A stretch of DNA of 11,701 bases from Mucilaginibacter sp. (GTDB lineage: Bacteria; Bacteroidota; Bacteroidia; Sphingobacteriales; Sphingobacteriaceae): positions 1 to 11,701 of the forward strand of contig JAICXZ010000037.1 in assembly GCA_025934475.1 (NCBI GenBank). The letters are read 5' to 3'. The notes beneath the pieces were generated by a model. The model had not been told where the DNA came from. It was given only the letters and a program-made list of their open reading frames with translations, and ran no database searches. Below, piece by piece: positions 1 to 6,461 of the stretch. Within the stretch, counting starts at the first letter, position 1. Each line of letters begins with the position of its first letter. The position numbers and the translations under genes were made by a program.

Positions 1-209
1 GCGGCATGGGCTTTTATGGCAATATGCCCGATAACTATAAAGTTGTGATCAATGCCAATCATAAGCTGGTGAGCAAGATCCTTGAAGCCGGCGAAGAGGC
101 TCAGTCGCAACTAGCTAAACAGGCGTTTGACCTGGCGTTGCTTTCGCAAGGCTTGCTGACCGGCGCCGAATTGACCGAGTTTGTGAACCGCAGCGTTAAC
201 CTGATTTAA
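1..209 (+). CDS. htpG: Molecular chaperone HtpG (Hsp90 family), C-terminal fragment
   Basis: This is the last ~69 residues of an open frame that enters from the left edge; the ATG at 6 is internal, not a start. The tail contains the string MPDNYKVVINANHKLV and ends LLTGAELTEFVNRSVNLI, which I recognise as the end of the C-terminal dimerisation domain of Bacteroidota HtpG. HtpG is a cytosolic ATP-dependent chaperone; the ATPase and middle domains lie outside the window, so nothing can be said about their integrity. The TAA stop is at 207-209 and a strong hairpin terminator follows after about 20 bases, so htpG appears to be the last gene of its transcript. The family call rests on a short fragment but the match is characteristic. 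Confidence 0.85.
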   Translation, partial: GMGFYGNMPDNYKVVINANHKLVSKILEAGEEAQSQLAKQAFDLALLSQGLLTGAELTEFVNRSVNLI

Positions 210-229
210 TAGCCCATCCAACATAATTT

Positions 230-265
230 AAAAGCGATGATTTTAAAAAGTCATCGCTTTTTTTG
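230..265 (+). terminator. Rho-independent terminator of htpG
   Basis: A perfect 11-bp inverted repeat, AAAAGCGATGA at 230-240 and TCATCGCTTTT at 251-261, encloses a 10-base loop and runs into a T tract to 264. It lies 20 bases after the htpG stop and ahead of the next gene on the same strand, so it should separate the two transcripts. The A-rich 5' flank could make it weakly functional on the other strand, but no minus-strand gene reads into it here. Confidence 0.85.
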
Positions 266-321
266 TGGAATAAATTTTGCGTAATTTTATGGAAAGTCTC
301 CGCGTTATACATCTTTTAAGT

Positions 322-810
322 ATGAAAACCTTAAAAATATTATTGATCCTGTTACTGATAGTCGGGACAGGGTTGAGCGTCAGCGCGCAGGCAACCCGCA
401 AGGAGAAAAAAGCTGCGAAGGAAGCTGCGATCAAGAAAAATGTTGAAGACAAAAATTACACATTTATTGCCGACCGGGCGATACCATTGGGTGGTGGCAC
501 AATTGAACTGACGTCGATATACGACATTCGGGTAACTCCTGATAGCGTCATTTCTTATTTGCCATATTTCGGTCGTGCTTATTTTGATGTGGGTTATAAC
601 TCCACCGATCAGGGCCTAAAGTTTACTTCAACAAACTTTGATTACCATGCAACGGCGGCAAAAAGAGGTGGTTGGGAAATTGTAATCAAGCCCAAAGATG
701 TAAAATACTTGCAGTCGTTGCACTTTTACATTTCACCTTCTGGTTATGGGCAACTGAATGCAACAACCATAAACAGGGATGCCATAAATTACCAGGGACA
801 TTTAAAATAA
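322..810 (+). CDS. DUF4251 domain-containing exported protein (first of a pair)
   Basis: A 162-residue protein of a family I recognise as DUF4251, of unknown function and found mainly in Bacteroidota. Residues 1-23 form a classical signal peptide (Lys-containing n-region, long Leu/Ile core, small residues before Gln at VSAQ) with no lipobox cysteine, so secretion by Sec/SPI to the periplasm or outside is likely. A short basic Lys/Ala-rich segment follows. The conserved domain then starts at a YTFIADRA motif and includes DSVISYLPYFGRAYFDVGY, a region ending in FTSTNFDY, GGWEIVIKPKD and a C-terminal FYISPSGYGQLNA stretch; these are hallmarks of the family. I chose the ATG at 322 over an in-frame TTG at 277 and ATG at 289 because the signal peptide begins there. 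It sits ~57 bases after the htpG terminator. The biochemical role is unknown. Confidence 0.85.
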   Translation: MKTLKILLILLLIVGTGLSVSAQATRKEKKAAKEAAIKKNVEDKNYTFIADRAIPLGGGTIELTSIYDIRVTPDSVISYLPYFGRAYFDVGYNSTDQGLKFTSTNFDYHATAAKRGGWEIVIKPKDVKYLQSLHFYISPSGYGQLNATTINRDAINYQGHLK

Positions 811-907
811 GTCTTTCAAATGTCCTAAAATATTGTCCCCTAAAGGGTACAAATGTGGCTAATTCGCATATAGCCAGCTAAGCGATTTCATGGTACAGAG
901 TTTGGAC

Positions 908-929
908 AATGATTGATGTTTAAATCATT
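908..929. repeat. Small inverted repeat just upstream of the second DUF4251 gene
   Basis: AATGATT (908-914) and AATCATT (923-929) are perfect 7-bp arms around an 8-base spacer, ending 4 bases before the ATG at 934. The stem is A/T-rich and there is no T tract, so it is not a terminator. It could be an operator-like palindrome or a weak 5'-UTR hairpin near the ribosome entry site. A 7-bp match over this distance can easily arise by chance. Confidence 0.3.
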
Positions 930-933
930 TGCC

Positions 934-1461
934 ATGAAAAACTTAAGTAAACTCCTGGTGGCAGTTGGCCTGCTTTTATGCGGTTCAAATGCCCTCCTGG
1001 CGCAATCCTCGCTCGACGCAGCAAGGAAAGCGAACGAAGTAAAAAGACTGGTTGATAGTGCCCGTTATACCTTTTCGGCAGAGCGGCTGGTTTCAGATAA
1101 GGGCAAACACGAAGGCGTACGGACACAAGGCGACCTCGATATTTCGAAAGACACCCTGATCGCTTACTTGCCTGACGATGGCAAGTCGCCCTCGTCACCT
1201 GTCAAGCCTATGAATCCAGGCCTCACTTGCACCAAATTCACTTACAATATGACACCCAATAGCAATGGTGGCTACGTTGTAAAAATCGTGCCTGATGGTA
1301 AATATGCCTCTGAGATTGGTGATGTGGATATGATCATCACCAAAGAGGGTTATGCCAAGGTTACCATCAAACGGGGCGAAAAGAAATCCCTCGTTGTAAC
1401 CGGTTACATCAAACAGCACGAGCCGGATTTCGCCCCGGTTAATCGTGTTGCAGTACAGTAA
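934..1461 (+). CDS. DUF4251-like exported protein (second, diverged copy)
   Basis: A 175-residue protein that reads as a diverged paralogue of the gene 123 bases upstream. Residues 1-24 are a signal peptide ending ALLAQ. The cysteine in LLLCGSN is not in a good lipobox, so SPI cleavage is favoured. The mature part has the same order of elements: a basic linker (ARKANEVKRLVDSA), the YTFSAERL strand, DTLIAYLP matching DSVISYLP of the first copy, CTKFTYNMT, GGYVVKIVPDGKY matching GGWEIVIKPKD, and a final beta segment. The aromatic FGRAY motif after the YLP element is replaced by a charged/proline-rich DDGKSPSSPVKP loop. About 20 extra residues extend the C-terminus. The ATG at 934 is preferred to TTG 913 and ATG 916 because it begins the signal peptide. 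Function unknown. The gene converges with eutC, 22 bases away, with no obvious terminator between. Confidence 0.75.
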   Translation: MKNLSKLLVAVGLLLCGSNALLAQSSLDAARKANEVKRLVDSARYTFSAERLVSDKGKHEGVRTQGDLDISKDTLIAYLPDDGKSPSSPVKPMNPGLTCTKFTYNMTPNSNGGYVVKIVPDGKYASEIGDVDMIITKEGYAKVTIKRGEKKSLVVTGYIKQHEPDFAPVNRVAVQ

Positions 1462-1483
1462 ACGGGAGAAAAGGGGTTGAAGT

Positions 1484-2239
1484 TTAAAAGTCTAAATGAC
1501 CCAAATTATCCTTCAGCCCCACTCCTGATATTTTTAGCCTGAAAGCTTCCTGAACGAGGTAAAATATCTTTTTTGCGGCCTGTTTGAAGTTCATGCCATG
1601 CGGTCTTATATTGGAAATGCAGTTCCGCGACTCGTCTGTCAATCCTGGTTTAGGCTGATAAGTTATATAAACGCCCAAACTGTCGGCCGCACTTAACCCC
1701 GGCCTCTCGCCTATTAATATTATTGACAACTTTGATCGCAGCGCCCAACCAATATCATCGGCAATAGCTACCCGTGCTTGTTTTACAAGACATACCGGCC
1801 CCAATTTTATATCTGCTGACTGGAGTTGAGGAATCAGCACTCTCAATAGTCCAATGGAATTATGATTGATGGCTGTCGCCGATAAACCGTCAGCGATAAT
1901 TATGACTAGGTCAGGATCATTTTTATATCGTTCTAGTAACTCGGTCGATTCTTCATTTAGCTGCCGCCCAAGATCAGGCCGTTGCAGATATTGTTCGCGA
2001 TAAGCGGCTTTGCTGTGTAGCTGAAGTATCGGCAAATCAAACTCTTTCAGGTTTTCGATAAGTCTATCCAGATCAAGTTCCGAATAAACAGCATCCCGTG
2101 CATGAGCGTGCGCCAGGTTGAAGGCAAGTGATTGTTTTATAGGAATACTGGTTCCGGCCCGCCCCAACCCTATTCTTGCGGCAGTAAATTCCTTCAAAGG
2201 CTCGAGGAGATTTTCTTCAGGTTGTGTTATTTCATCCAT
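1484..2239 (-). CDS. eutC: Ethanolamine ammonia-lyase small subunit (EutC)
   Basis: A 251-residue light subunit of adenosylcobalamin-dependent ethanolamine ammonia-lyase (EC 4.3.1.7), which with EutB converts ethanolamine to acetaldehyde and ammonia. The family motifs are present in order: HAHARDAVYSELD (~44-56), YLQRPDLGRQL (~84-94), LVIIIADGLSATA (~111-123), GPVCLVKQARVAIADDIG (~147-164), LIGERPGLSAADSLGVYITY (~175-194), the RNCISNIRPHGMN signature (~205-217) and LKISGVGLKD at the C-terminus. EutC supplies much of the cobalamin-contacting surface. Length is close to the proteobacterial small subunits once their variable N-terminal extension is discounted; here only ~20 residues precede the core. 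The ATG lies inside the end of eutB (13-bp overlap), which implies translational coupling and stoichiometric expression. Confidence 0.95.
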   Translation of the reverse strand: MDEITQPEENLLEPLKEFTAARIGLGRAGTSIPIKQSLAFNLAHAHARDAVYSELDLDRLIENLKEFDLPILQLHSKAAYREQYLQRPDLGRQLNEESTELLERYKNDPDLVIIIADGLSATAINHNSIGLLRVLIPQLQSADIKLGPVCLVKQARVAIADDIGWALRSKLSIILIGERPGLSAADSLGVYITYQPKPGLTDESRNCISNIRPHGMNFKQAAKKIFYLVQEAFRLKISGVGLKDNLGHLDF

Positions 2240-3615
2240 AGTTGTTGCATTTCCTGTATCAATCCGGCGTTTCTTCGCGATATAAGGTCACCTTTTTCGT
2301 CCATTATACCCTGACGCATCAGCCATTGTTCGAACTCAGGAGCAGGCCGCAATCCAAGTACTTTTCGAAGATAGACAGCATCATGGAACGATGTCGACTG
2401 GTAATTGAGCATAATATCATCCGAGCCCGGCACGCCCATGATAAAATTACAACCGGCTACCCCAAGGAGTACAAGCAGATTGTCCATGTCGTCCTGGTCG
2501 GCCTCAGCGTGGTTGGTATAGCAGATATCCGCGCCCATAGGCAGCCCCAAAAGCTTTCCGCAAAAATGATCCTCCAAAGCAGCCCGGATAATTTGTTTTC
2601 CGTCATAAAGATATTCGGGACCGATGAAGCCAACCACGGTATTAACGAGCAATGGTTTGTACCTTCTGGCGACAGCATATCCCCTTACCTCGCAGGTTTG
2701 CTGATCGACGCCATGATGTGCATTGGCTGATAGCTCGCTACCCTGGCCGGTCTCAAAATACATTACATTCTGACCGATAGTACCCCGTTTCAGTGATAAA
2801 GTTGCATCATAAGCCTCATCAAGTAACGACAAATTGATGCCGAAACTGGCATTAGCCTTTTGTGTTCCTCCGATCGACTGAAAGCAAAGATCTACCGGCA
2901 GCCCTTGTCTGATCAATTCGATTGTTGTACTAACATGCGACAAGACACACGATTGTGTCGGAATTTCGAATTGCTGACGTAACCTGTCCATCAGCAGCAA
3001 CAGGTTGCTCACTTCCTGTAAACTGTCTGTTGCCGGATTGATGCCGATAACCGCATCGCCGCTTCCGTACAGCAGCCCGTCTATCATACTGGCGGCAATT
3101 CCCTTTGGATCGTCAGTTGGGTGATTGGGCTGGAGCCGGGTCGAAAAATGTCCCTTTAACCCGATTGTATCCCTAAACTTCGTGATAACCTCAATCTTCC
3201 TTGCCACAGCCACCAGGTCCTGGTTACGCATCAATTTGGAAACTGCAGCAGCCATTTCGGGTGTAACCGCGGAAGCTATTCTGCTTAAGATGTCCCCTGT
3301 TGTTTCATCCTGCAACAGCCAATCACGAAACTCACCTATAGTTAAACCACTAATTAAATTAAAATCTATATCATTATGATTATCAATTATTAATCTGGTA
3401 ATTTCATCATCTTCATAAGGAATTACAGCTTCGTTAAGAAAAGTTTTCAACGGGACATCGGCGAGGGCTATCTGCGCCGCAACCCGTTCCTCGTAGCTTT
3501 CTGCCGCCAGGCCGGCCAACACATCGCCGGAGCGATGCGGCGATGCTTTGGCAAGCAGTGTTTTCAGATCGCTAAATCTGTACGTTTTCCGGCCGATGGT
3601 GTTATGATATGCCAT
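2227..3615 (-). CDS. eutB: Ethanolamine ammonia-lyase large subunit (EutB)
   Basis: A 462-residue heavy, catalytic subunit of ethanolamine ammonia-lyase, close to the ~453 residues of the E. coli protein. It folds as a TIM barrel that binds ethanolamine and, with EutC, adenosylcobalamin. Substrate-site residues described for E. coli EutB can be placed: Arg160 and Gln162 in STRLQPNHP, Asn193 in GINPATDS, Glu288 in MYFETGQGSELSANAHHG and Asp363 in MGADICYTNHAEADQDDMDN. The barrel motifs QSIGGTQKANASFG and GVPGSDDIMLNYQSTSFHDA are also intact, so it should be active. It lies 3 bases after the permease gene and overlaps eutC by 13 bp, a compact minus-strand operon. The enzyme needs vitamin B12. 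The usual reactivation factor gene eutA is absent from this window, so reactivation must come from elsewhere or be dispensed with. Confidence 0.97.
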   Translation of the reverse strand: MAYHNTIGRKTYRFSDLKTLLAKASPHRSGDVLAGLAAESYEERVAAQIALADVPLKTFLNEAVIPYEDDEITRLIIDNHNDIDFNLISGLTIGEFRDWLLQDETTGDILSRIASAVTPEMAAAVSKLMRNQDLVAVARKIEVITKFRDTIGLKGHFSTRLQPNHPTDDPKGIAASMIDGLLYGSGDAVIGINPATDSLQEVSNLLLLMDRLRQQFEIPTQSCVLSHVSTTIELIRQGLPVDLCFQSIGGTQKANASFGINLSLLDEAYDATLSLKRGTIGQNVMYFETGQGSELSANAHHGVDQQTCEVRGYAVARRYKPLLVNTVVGFIGPEYLYDGKQIIRAALEDHFCGKLLGLPMGADICYTNHAEADQDDMDNLLVLLGVAGCNFIMGVPGSDDIMLNYQSTSFHDAVYLRKVLGLRPAPEFEQWLMRQGIMDEKGDLISRRNAGLIQEMQQLWMK

Positions 3616-3618
3616 GAG

Positions 3619-4986
3619 TTATTCGGATGAGATCATGACTTCGGCCTGCACAAGCAAAATATCGCCTGTTATTTTCTTCTTGTGCTTTCCTAAAGCCAGG
3701 AATAGGGCGACAACCAAAGCAAGCCCACCAAAGAAATACAGGCTAAGCATGAAATTGAAATAAATAATAGCGACAAGGCACAAACCACTCAAAGCGAACG
3801 CTAGTGCCGGAAAATAAGGATACAGAGGAGATGCAAAGGGTCTCTCAAGGGCAGGCTCCTTTCTTCGAAGAACAAAGAGGCTCAGCATACTCATCATATA
3901 CATTAATACAGCACCCAGTACCGAGATAACTATCACTTTGTCTGTAATATGTTCAAATTTCAGTCCCAACAGCAAGGTGCAGATACTTACAACTCCCCCG
4001 CCCACTAATGCCCAATGTGGCGTTTTATAACGATGATTAACACCCGACAGGAATCCGGGCAAATAACCGCTCCTGGCCATAGCAAATACCTGTCGCGAAC
4101 ACGCAAGTATAATTCCATGAAATGAGGCAATTAGTCCAAACAAGCCAATACCCGTAAAGACTTTAGTAAGACTGCTGCCGTTGCCCAACACGATACTTAT
4201 GGCAGCAGGCAATGGATAGTCCAGGCTGCTCAATTTGCGCCAATCGGTAACACCTCCTGTAAGGATCATGACGCCCAGCGCCAGCAATACCAATGTTACG
4301 ATGCCGTAAATATAGCCTCGTGGAATATTGCGTTTTGGGTCCTTTACCTCTTCGGCAACCTGGGCAACCCCTTCTATTGCCAGGTAAAACCATACAGCAA
4401 AAGGCAGAGCCGCAAAAACACCGCTCCAGCCAAATGGCATGGGGTGACTTAAATAATTACCCATCTTAAATCCCGGCCCTATAATGCCCATAAAGATCAG
4501 CAACTCGGCAACAGCTAAAAGTGTAATGAATACAGAAAACGCGGCCGACTCCTTGATACCGATGGCATTAATAATGATAAACAACACGTTAAAGGCTATC
4601 GCCGATGCTACCACCGGAATCGCCGGATACAAGAAATGAAAATAACTACCTAATGAAAAACCTATTGCCGGCGTGGCAAATAGAAAATCGATCAGCGTGG
4701 CGTAACCGGCAATCAAACTCGCCACCGGCCCCATGGCCCGGTAAGCGTATGCAAAAGCTCCACCAGCATGTGGTATAGATGTCGTCAATTCGGTATAGCT
4801 GAACACGAAAGTGACATACATCAACGTAACCACAAGTGTTGCGATGAGCATACCAATAGTTCCCGATACAGCCCAGCCGTTGTTCCACCCAAAATATTCA
4901 CCTGATATTACCAATCCCACCGCTATGGCCCATAAATGGACGGGTCTCAGAACTTTCTTAAGCTTTTCGGGTCGGGTATTGCTCAT
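3619..4986 (-). CDS. eat: Ethanolamine permease, APC superfamily
   Basis: A 455-residue inner-membrane amino acid/polyamine/organocation (APC) transporter with about 12 hydrophobic segments from residue ~15 to ~432 and hydrophilic ends. The GEYFGWNNGW segment (29-38), the amphipathic EGVAQVAEEVKDPKRNIPRG loop (205-224) and ACSRQVFAMARSGYLPGFL (295-313) are typical of the ethanolamine permease subfamily of APC proteins. Its position as first gene of the eat-eutB-eutC unit, 3 bases from eutB, makes ethanolamine the probable substrate; related amino acid permeases are the alternative. I chose the ATG at 4986 (MSNTRPEKL); a TTG one codon upstream at 4989 is less likely. The start lies only 18 bases from the ATG of the divergent small gene, leaving almost no promoter room unless the promoter overlaps that gene. 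Confidence 0.9.
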   Translation of the reverse strand: MSNTRPEKLKKVLRPVHLWAIAVGLVISGEYFGWNNGWAVSGTIGMLIATLVVTLMYVTFVFSYTELTTSIPHAGGAFAYAYRAMGPVASLIAGYATLIDFLFATPAIGFSLGSYFHFLYPAIPVVASAIAFNVLFIIINAIGIKESAAFSVFITLLAVAELLIFMGIIGPGFKMGNYLSHPMPFGWSGVFAALPFAVWFYLAIEGVAQVAEEVKDPKRNIPRGYIYGIVTLVLLALGVMILTGGVTDWRKLSSLDYPLPAAISIVLGNGSSLTKVFTGIGLFGLIASFHGIILACSRQVFAMARSGYLPGFLSGVNHRYKTPHWALVGGGVVSICTLLLGLKFEHITDKVIVISVLGAVLMYMMSMLSLFVLRRKEPALERPFASPLYPYFPALAFALSGLCLVAIIYFNFMLSLYFFGGLALVVALFLALGKHKKKITGDILLVQAEVMISSE

Positions 4987-5004
4987 CAATAATGTTGTTT
5001 TTCT

Positions 5005-5424
5005 ATGGTCGGTTTAAAATACTTAAAGCCACTATTAAAACAAAATCAGCATTGTTATCAAATTATTAAACAAACCAGCGGGGAAAAAATTGAAACATTA
5101 CTTACGATTAGTTGTTTCACCGCTGAACAATTGATTAAAAGCATGTTACGGATACCGGTTCCTTCTGACGGATTGTCGGAGCTTGACTATACCAAGCTAT
5201 CGCAATTTGACATTCCTGAGCCGGGTAACGGTTTCAGATCTGAAATAAACAACTCGGTGATCATGGCATTTGACGATGAGCAGGAAGCCATCGAATATGC
5301 CCATCTGATCGATGAATACACCGAACTACTAAGTGACCAGGAATCAGAAGAATTTTTAATTGCAGCCGACATCATCAAAGCCATCGGCGATGATGAATTT
5401 GTTCAGGCTTACATCCAAAGCTGA
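5005..5424 (+). CDS. Hypothetical small acidic protein, family not recognised
   Basis: The open frame encodes up to 139 residues with no signal peptide or membrane segment, so it is probably cytosolic. I do not recognise the family. The first ~46 residues are basic and Lys/Gln/Leu-rich. The rest is strikingly acidic: a proline-containing segment (RIPVPSDGLSELDYTKL, FDIPEPGNGF) is followed by an all-helix-looking tail rich in Glu/Asp (AFDDEQEAIEYAHLIDEY, LLSDQESEEF, AIGDDEFVQAYIQS). The first 138 bases are more A/T-rich than the remainder and coincide with where the eat promoter should lie. The real start may therefore be the ATG at 5143, giving 93 residues beginning MLRIPVPSDG. The gene is divergent from eat (18 bases from ATG 5005) and its stop abuts the fabH stop with no base between. 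That the second half is coding looks convincing; the N-terminus is uncertain. Confidence 0.6.
   Translation: MVGLKYLKPLLKQNQHCYQIIKQTSGEKIETLLTISCFTAEQLIKSMLRIPVPSDGLSELDYTKLSQFDIPEPGNGFRSEINNSVIMAFDDEQEAIEYAHLIDEYTELLSDQESEEFLIAADIIKAIGDDEFVQAYIQS
5041..5074 (-). promoter_or_regulatory. Possible promoter of the eat-eutBC operon
   Basis: On the minus strand, TGATTTTG (complement of 5041-5048) matches the Bacteroidota -7 box TAnnTTTG at all but one position. A TTTG (complement of 5071-5074) lies 22 bases further upstream, slightly beyond the usual -33 spacing. Initiation would fall near 5034 and give a ~48-base leader for eat. The region lies inside the annotated 5' part of the divergent small gene. 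The one mismatch and long spacing make this a weak call. Confidence 0.25.
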
Positions 5425-6393
5425 TTAAATTTCAACAATCACTCCCGAGAAGGTTAATCCACCTCCAAATCCAAGCATTAACACCTTGTTTCCTTGTTTT
5501 ATTTTGCCGGCTTTTGAAGCAATGTCGAAAGCCAGTGGTATTGAGGCAGACGAAGTGTTGCCCAAATATTCGATACTGCTCAGCATCTTATCAATGGGAT
5601 AATTGATCTCGTTTGCTACGCCTTCAAGAATGCGCATGTTGGCACTATGGAGGATGATCCAGTCGAGTTCCTCGAGCTTCATTGAGTTTATTGCCAATAA
5701 TTTGATGATTTGGGAGCTTACAGTTTGTATTGCCCATTTAAATACCACCTTGCCGTTCTGGTGAATTTTCCCATTTGCATCTATCTGTTCGCCGTTAACG
5801 ATGTTGTTGTTTTGCGACAGATAGAGATCTTTGCCGTGGCTGCCATCTGAACCCGTAACCACCTTAAATATCCTGGCTTTTTCGGATGGCTCCACTAATG
5901 CCACCCCCGCTCCATCTCCAAATAAGATGCAGGAGGTGCGGTCGGTAAAATCGGTAAATTTCGACAAGGTTTCCGCGCCGAATACGAGTACTTTCTTATG
6001 CGTACCAGCGGCAATAAGCCCCTTAGCCAATACTAATCCATATACAAAACCCGAGCAGGCCGACATGATATCGAGGGCGCCGGTATTTGTTAACCCGAGG
6101 CCATTCTGTACCTGGCTTGCAGTACTTGGCATCACCTGATCGGCGGTGGTGGTACTTACAATGATAAAATCTACGTCGGCGAGCGCAATTTCGGGATTTT
6201 CTGCAGCCAGGTTCTTAGCTGCTTTGATACAAAGGTCACTGGTGAATTCGTCATCAGCGGCAAATCGGCGCTCTCGTATGCCGGTTCGGCTTACTATCCA
6301 TTCATCGTTTGTATCAATGAATTGTTGAAAATAACTGTTTGTGATCCTTTTCTCAGGCGCGTAAACCGCGATAGCGGTGATTTTAGATTCCAT
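5425..6393 (-). CDS. fabH: 3-oxoacyl-ACP synthase III (FabH-type ketosynthase)
   Basis: A 322-residue thiolase-fold enzyme of the usual FabH length. FabH condenses an acyl-CoA starter with malonyl-ACP to begin fatty acid synthesis in the cytosol. The catalytic triad is visible: Cys113 in MSACSGFVYG, His249 in LHSANMRI and Asn279 in YLGNTSSAS. The N-terminal NDEWIVSRTGIRERR (30-43) and the C-terminal GFGGGLTFSG also match. One departure from the E. coli pattern is HSAN in place of HQAN at the His motif. The gene is not next to plsX or rpmF, its common neighbours, and appears monocistronic with its own promoter. It may thus be a secondary FabH for alternative (e.g. branched) starters or for a specialised acyl product; starter specificity cannot be read from the sequence. 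It ends flush against the convergent small gene. Confidence 0.9.
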   Translation of the reverse strand: MESKITAIAVYAPEKRITNSYFQQFIDTNDEWIVSRTGIRERRFAADDEFTSDLCIKAAKNLAAENPEIALADVDFIIVSTTTADQVMPSTASQVQNGLGLTNTGALDIMSACSGFVYGLVLAKGLIAAGTHKKVLVFGAETLSKFTDFTDRTSCILFGDGAGVALVEPSEKARIFKVVTGSDGSHGKDLYLSQNNNIVNGEQIDANGKIHQNGKVVFKWAIQTVSSQIIKLLAINSMKLEELDWIILHSANMRILEGVANEINYPIDKMLSSIEYLGNTSSASIPLAFDIASKAGKIKQGNKVLMLGFGGGLTFSGVIVEI

Positions 6394-6453
6394 CTGGTAA
6401 GATTGTATGTTGTGGGTTGATCAAAGATAACAACTGTTTGATGATTTACCAGA
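6393..6453. repeat. 8-bp inverted repeat bracketing the fabH promoter
   Basis: TCTGGTAA (6393-6400) and TTACCAGA (6446-6453) are perfect inverted arms 45 bases apart with the -7 box between them. One arm overlaps the first base of the fabH start codon; the other overlaps the -33 region. The layout would suit a dimeric or looping repressor, but no second copy is known from this window and chance is possible. Confidence 0.3.
6422..6429 (-). promoter_or_regulatory. Bacteroidota-type -7 box for fabH
   Basis: The minus strand reads TATCTTTG here, an exact match to the Bacteroidota primary sigma factor -7 consensus TAnnTTTG. Initiation would be near 6415, leaving a leader of ~20 bases before the fabH ATG at 6393. 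There is no perfect TTTG -33 box at the usual spacing; the nearest candidate is TTCTGG. The site lies in the 68-base gap after the glycosidase gene, so fabH can be transcribed independently of the upstream genes. Confidence 0.5.
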
Positions 6454-6461
6454 AAGTGAAA

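Noticed and set aside
271..279. Promoter -7 box TAAATTTTG ahead of the first DUF4251 gene
   Set aside because: It needs one base more than the TAnnTTTG spacing and has no TTTG at the proper -33 distance.
277..321. N-terminal extension of the first DUF4251 protein from TTG 277 or ATG 289
   Set aside because: The ATG at 322 starts a textbook signal peptide; the extension would bury it behind 11-15 unrelated residues.
1462..1483. Bidirectional terminator between the second DUF4251 gene and eutC
   Set aside because: The 22-base gap has no inverted repeat or T tract.
2242..2730. 162-codon plus-strand ORF opposite eutB
   Set aside because: It is antisense to a strongly conserved EutB region and resembles no protein; it is a by-product of eutB codon use.
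4987..5142. Cobalamin riboswitch upstream of eat
   Set aside because: I looked for one because the enzyme needs B12, but the region is too short and lacks a recognisable B12-box-like or extended structured leader.
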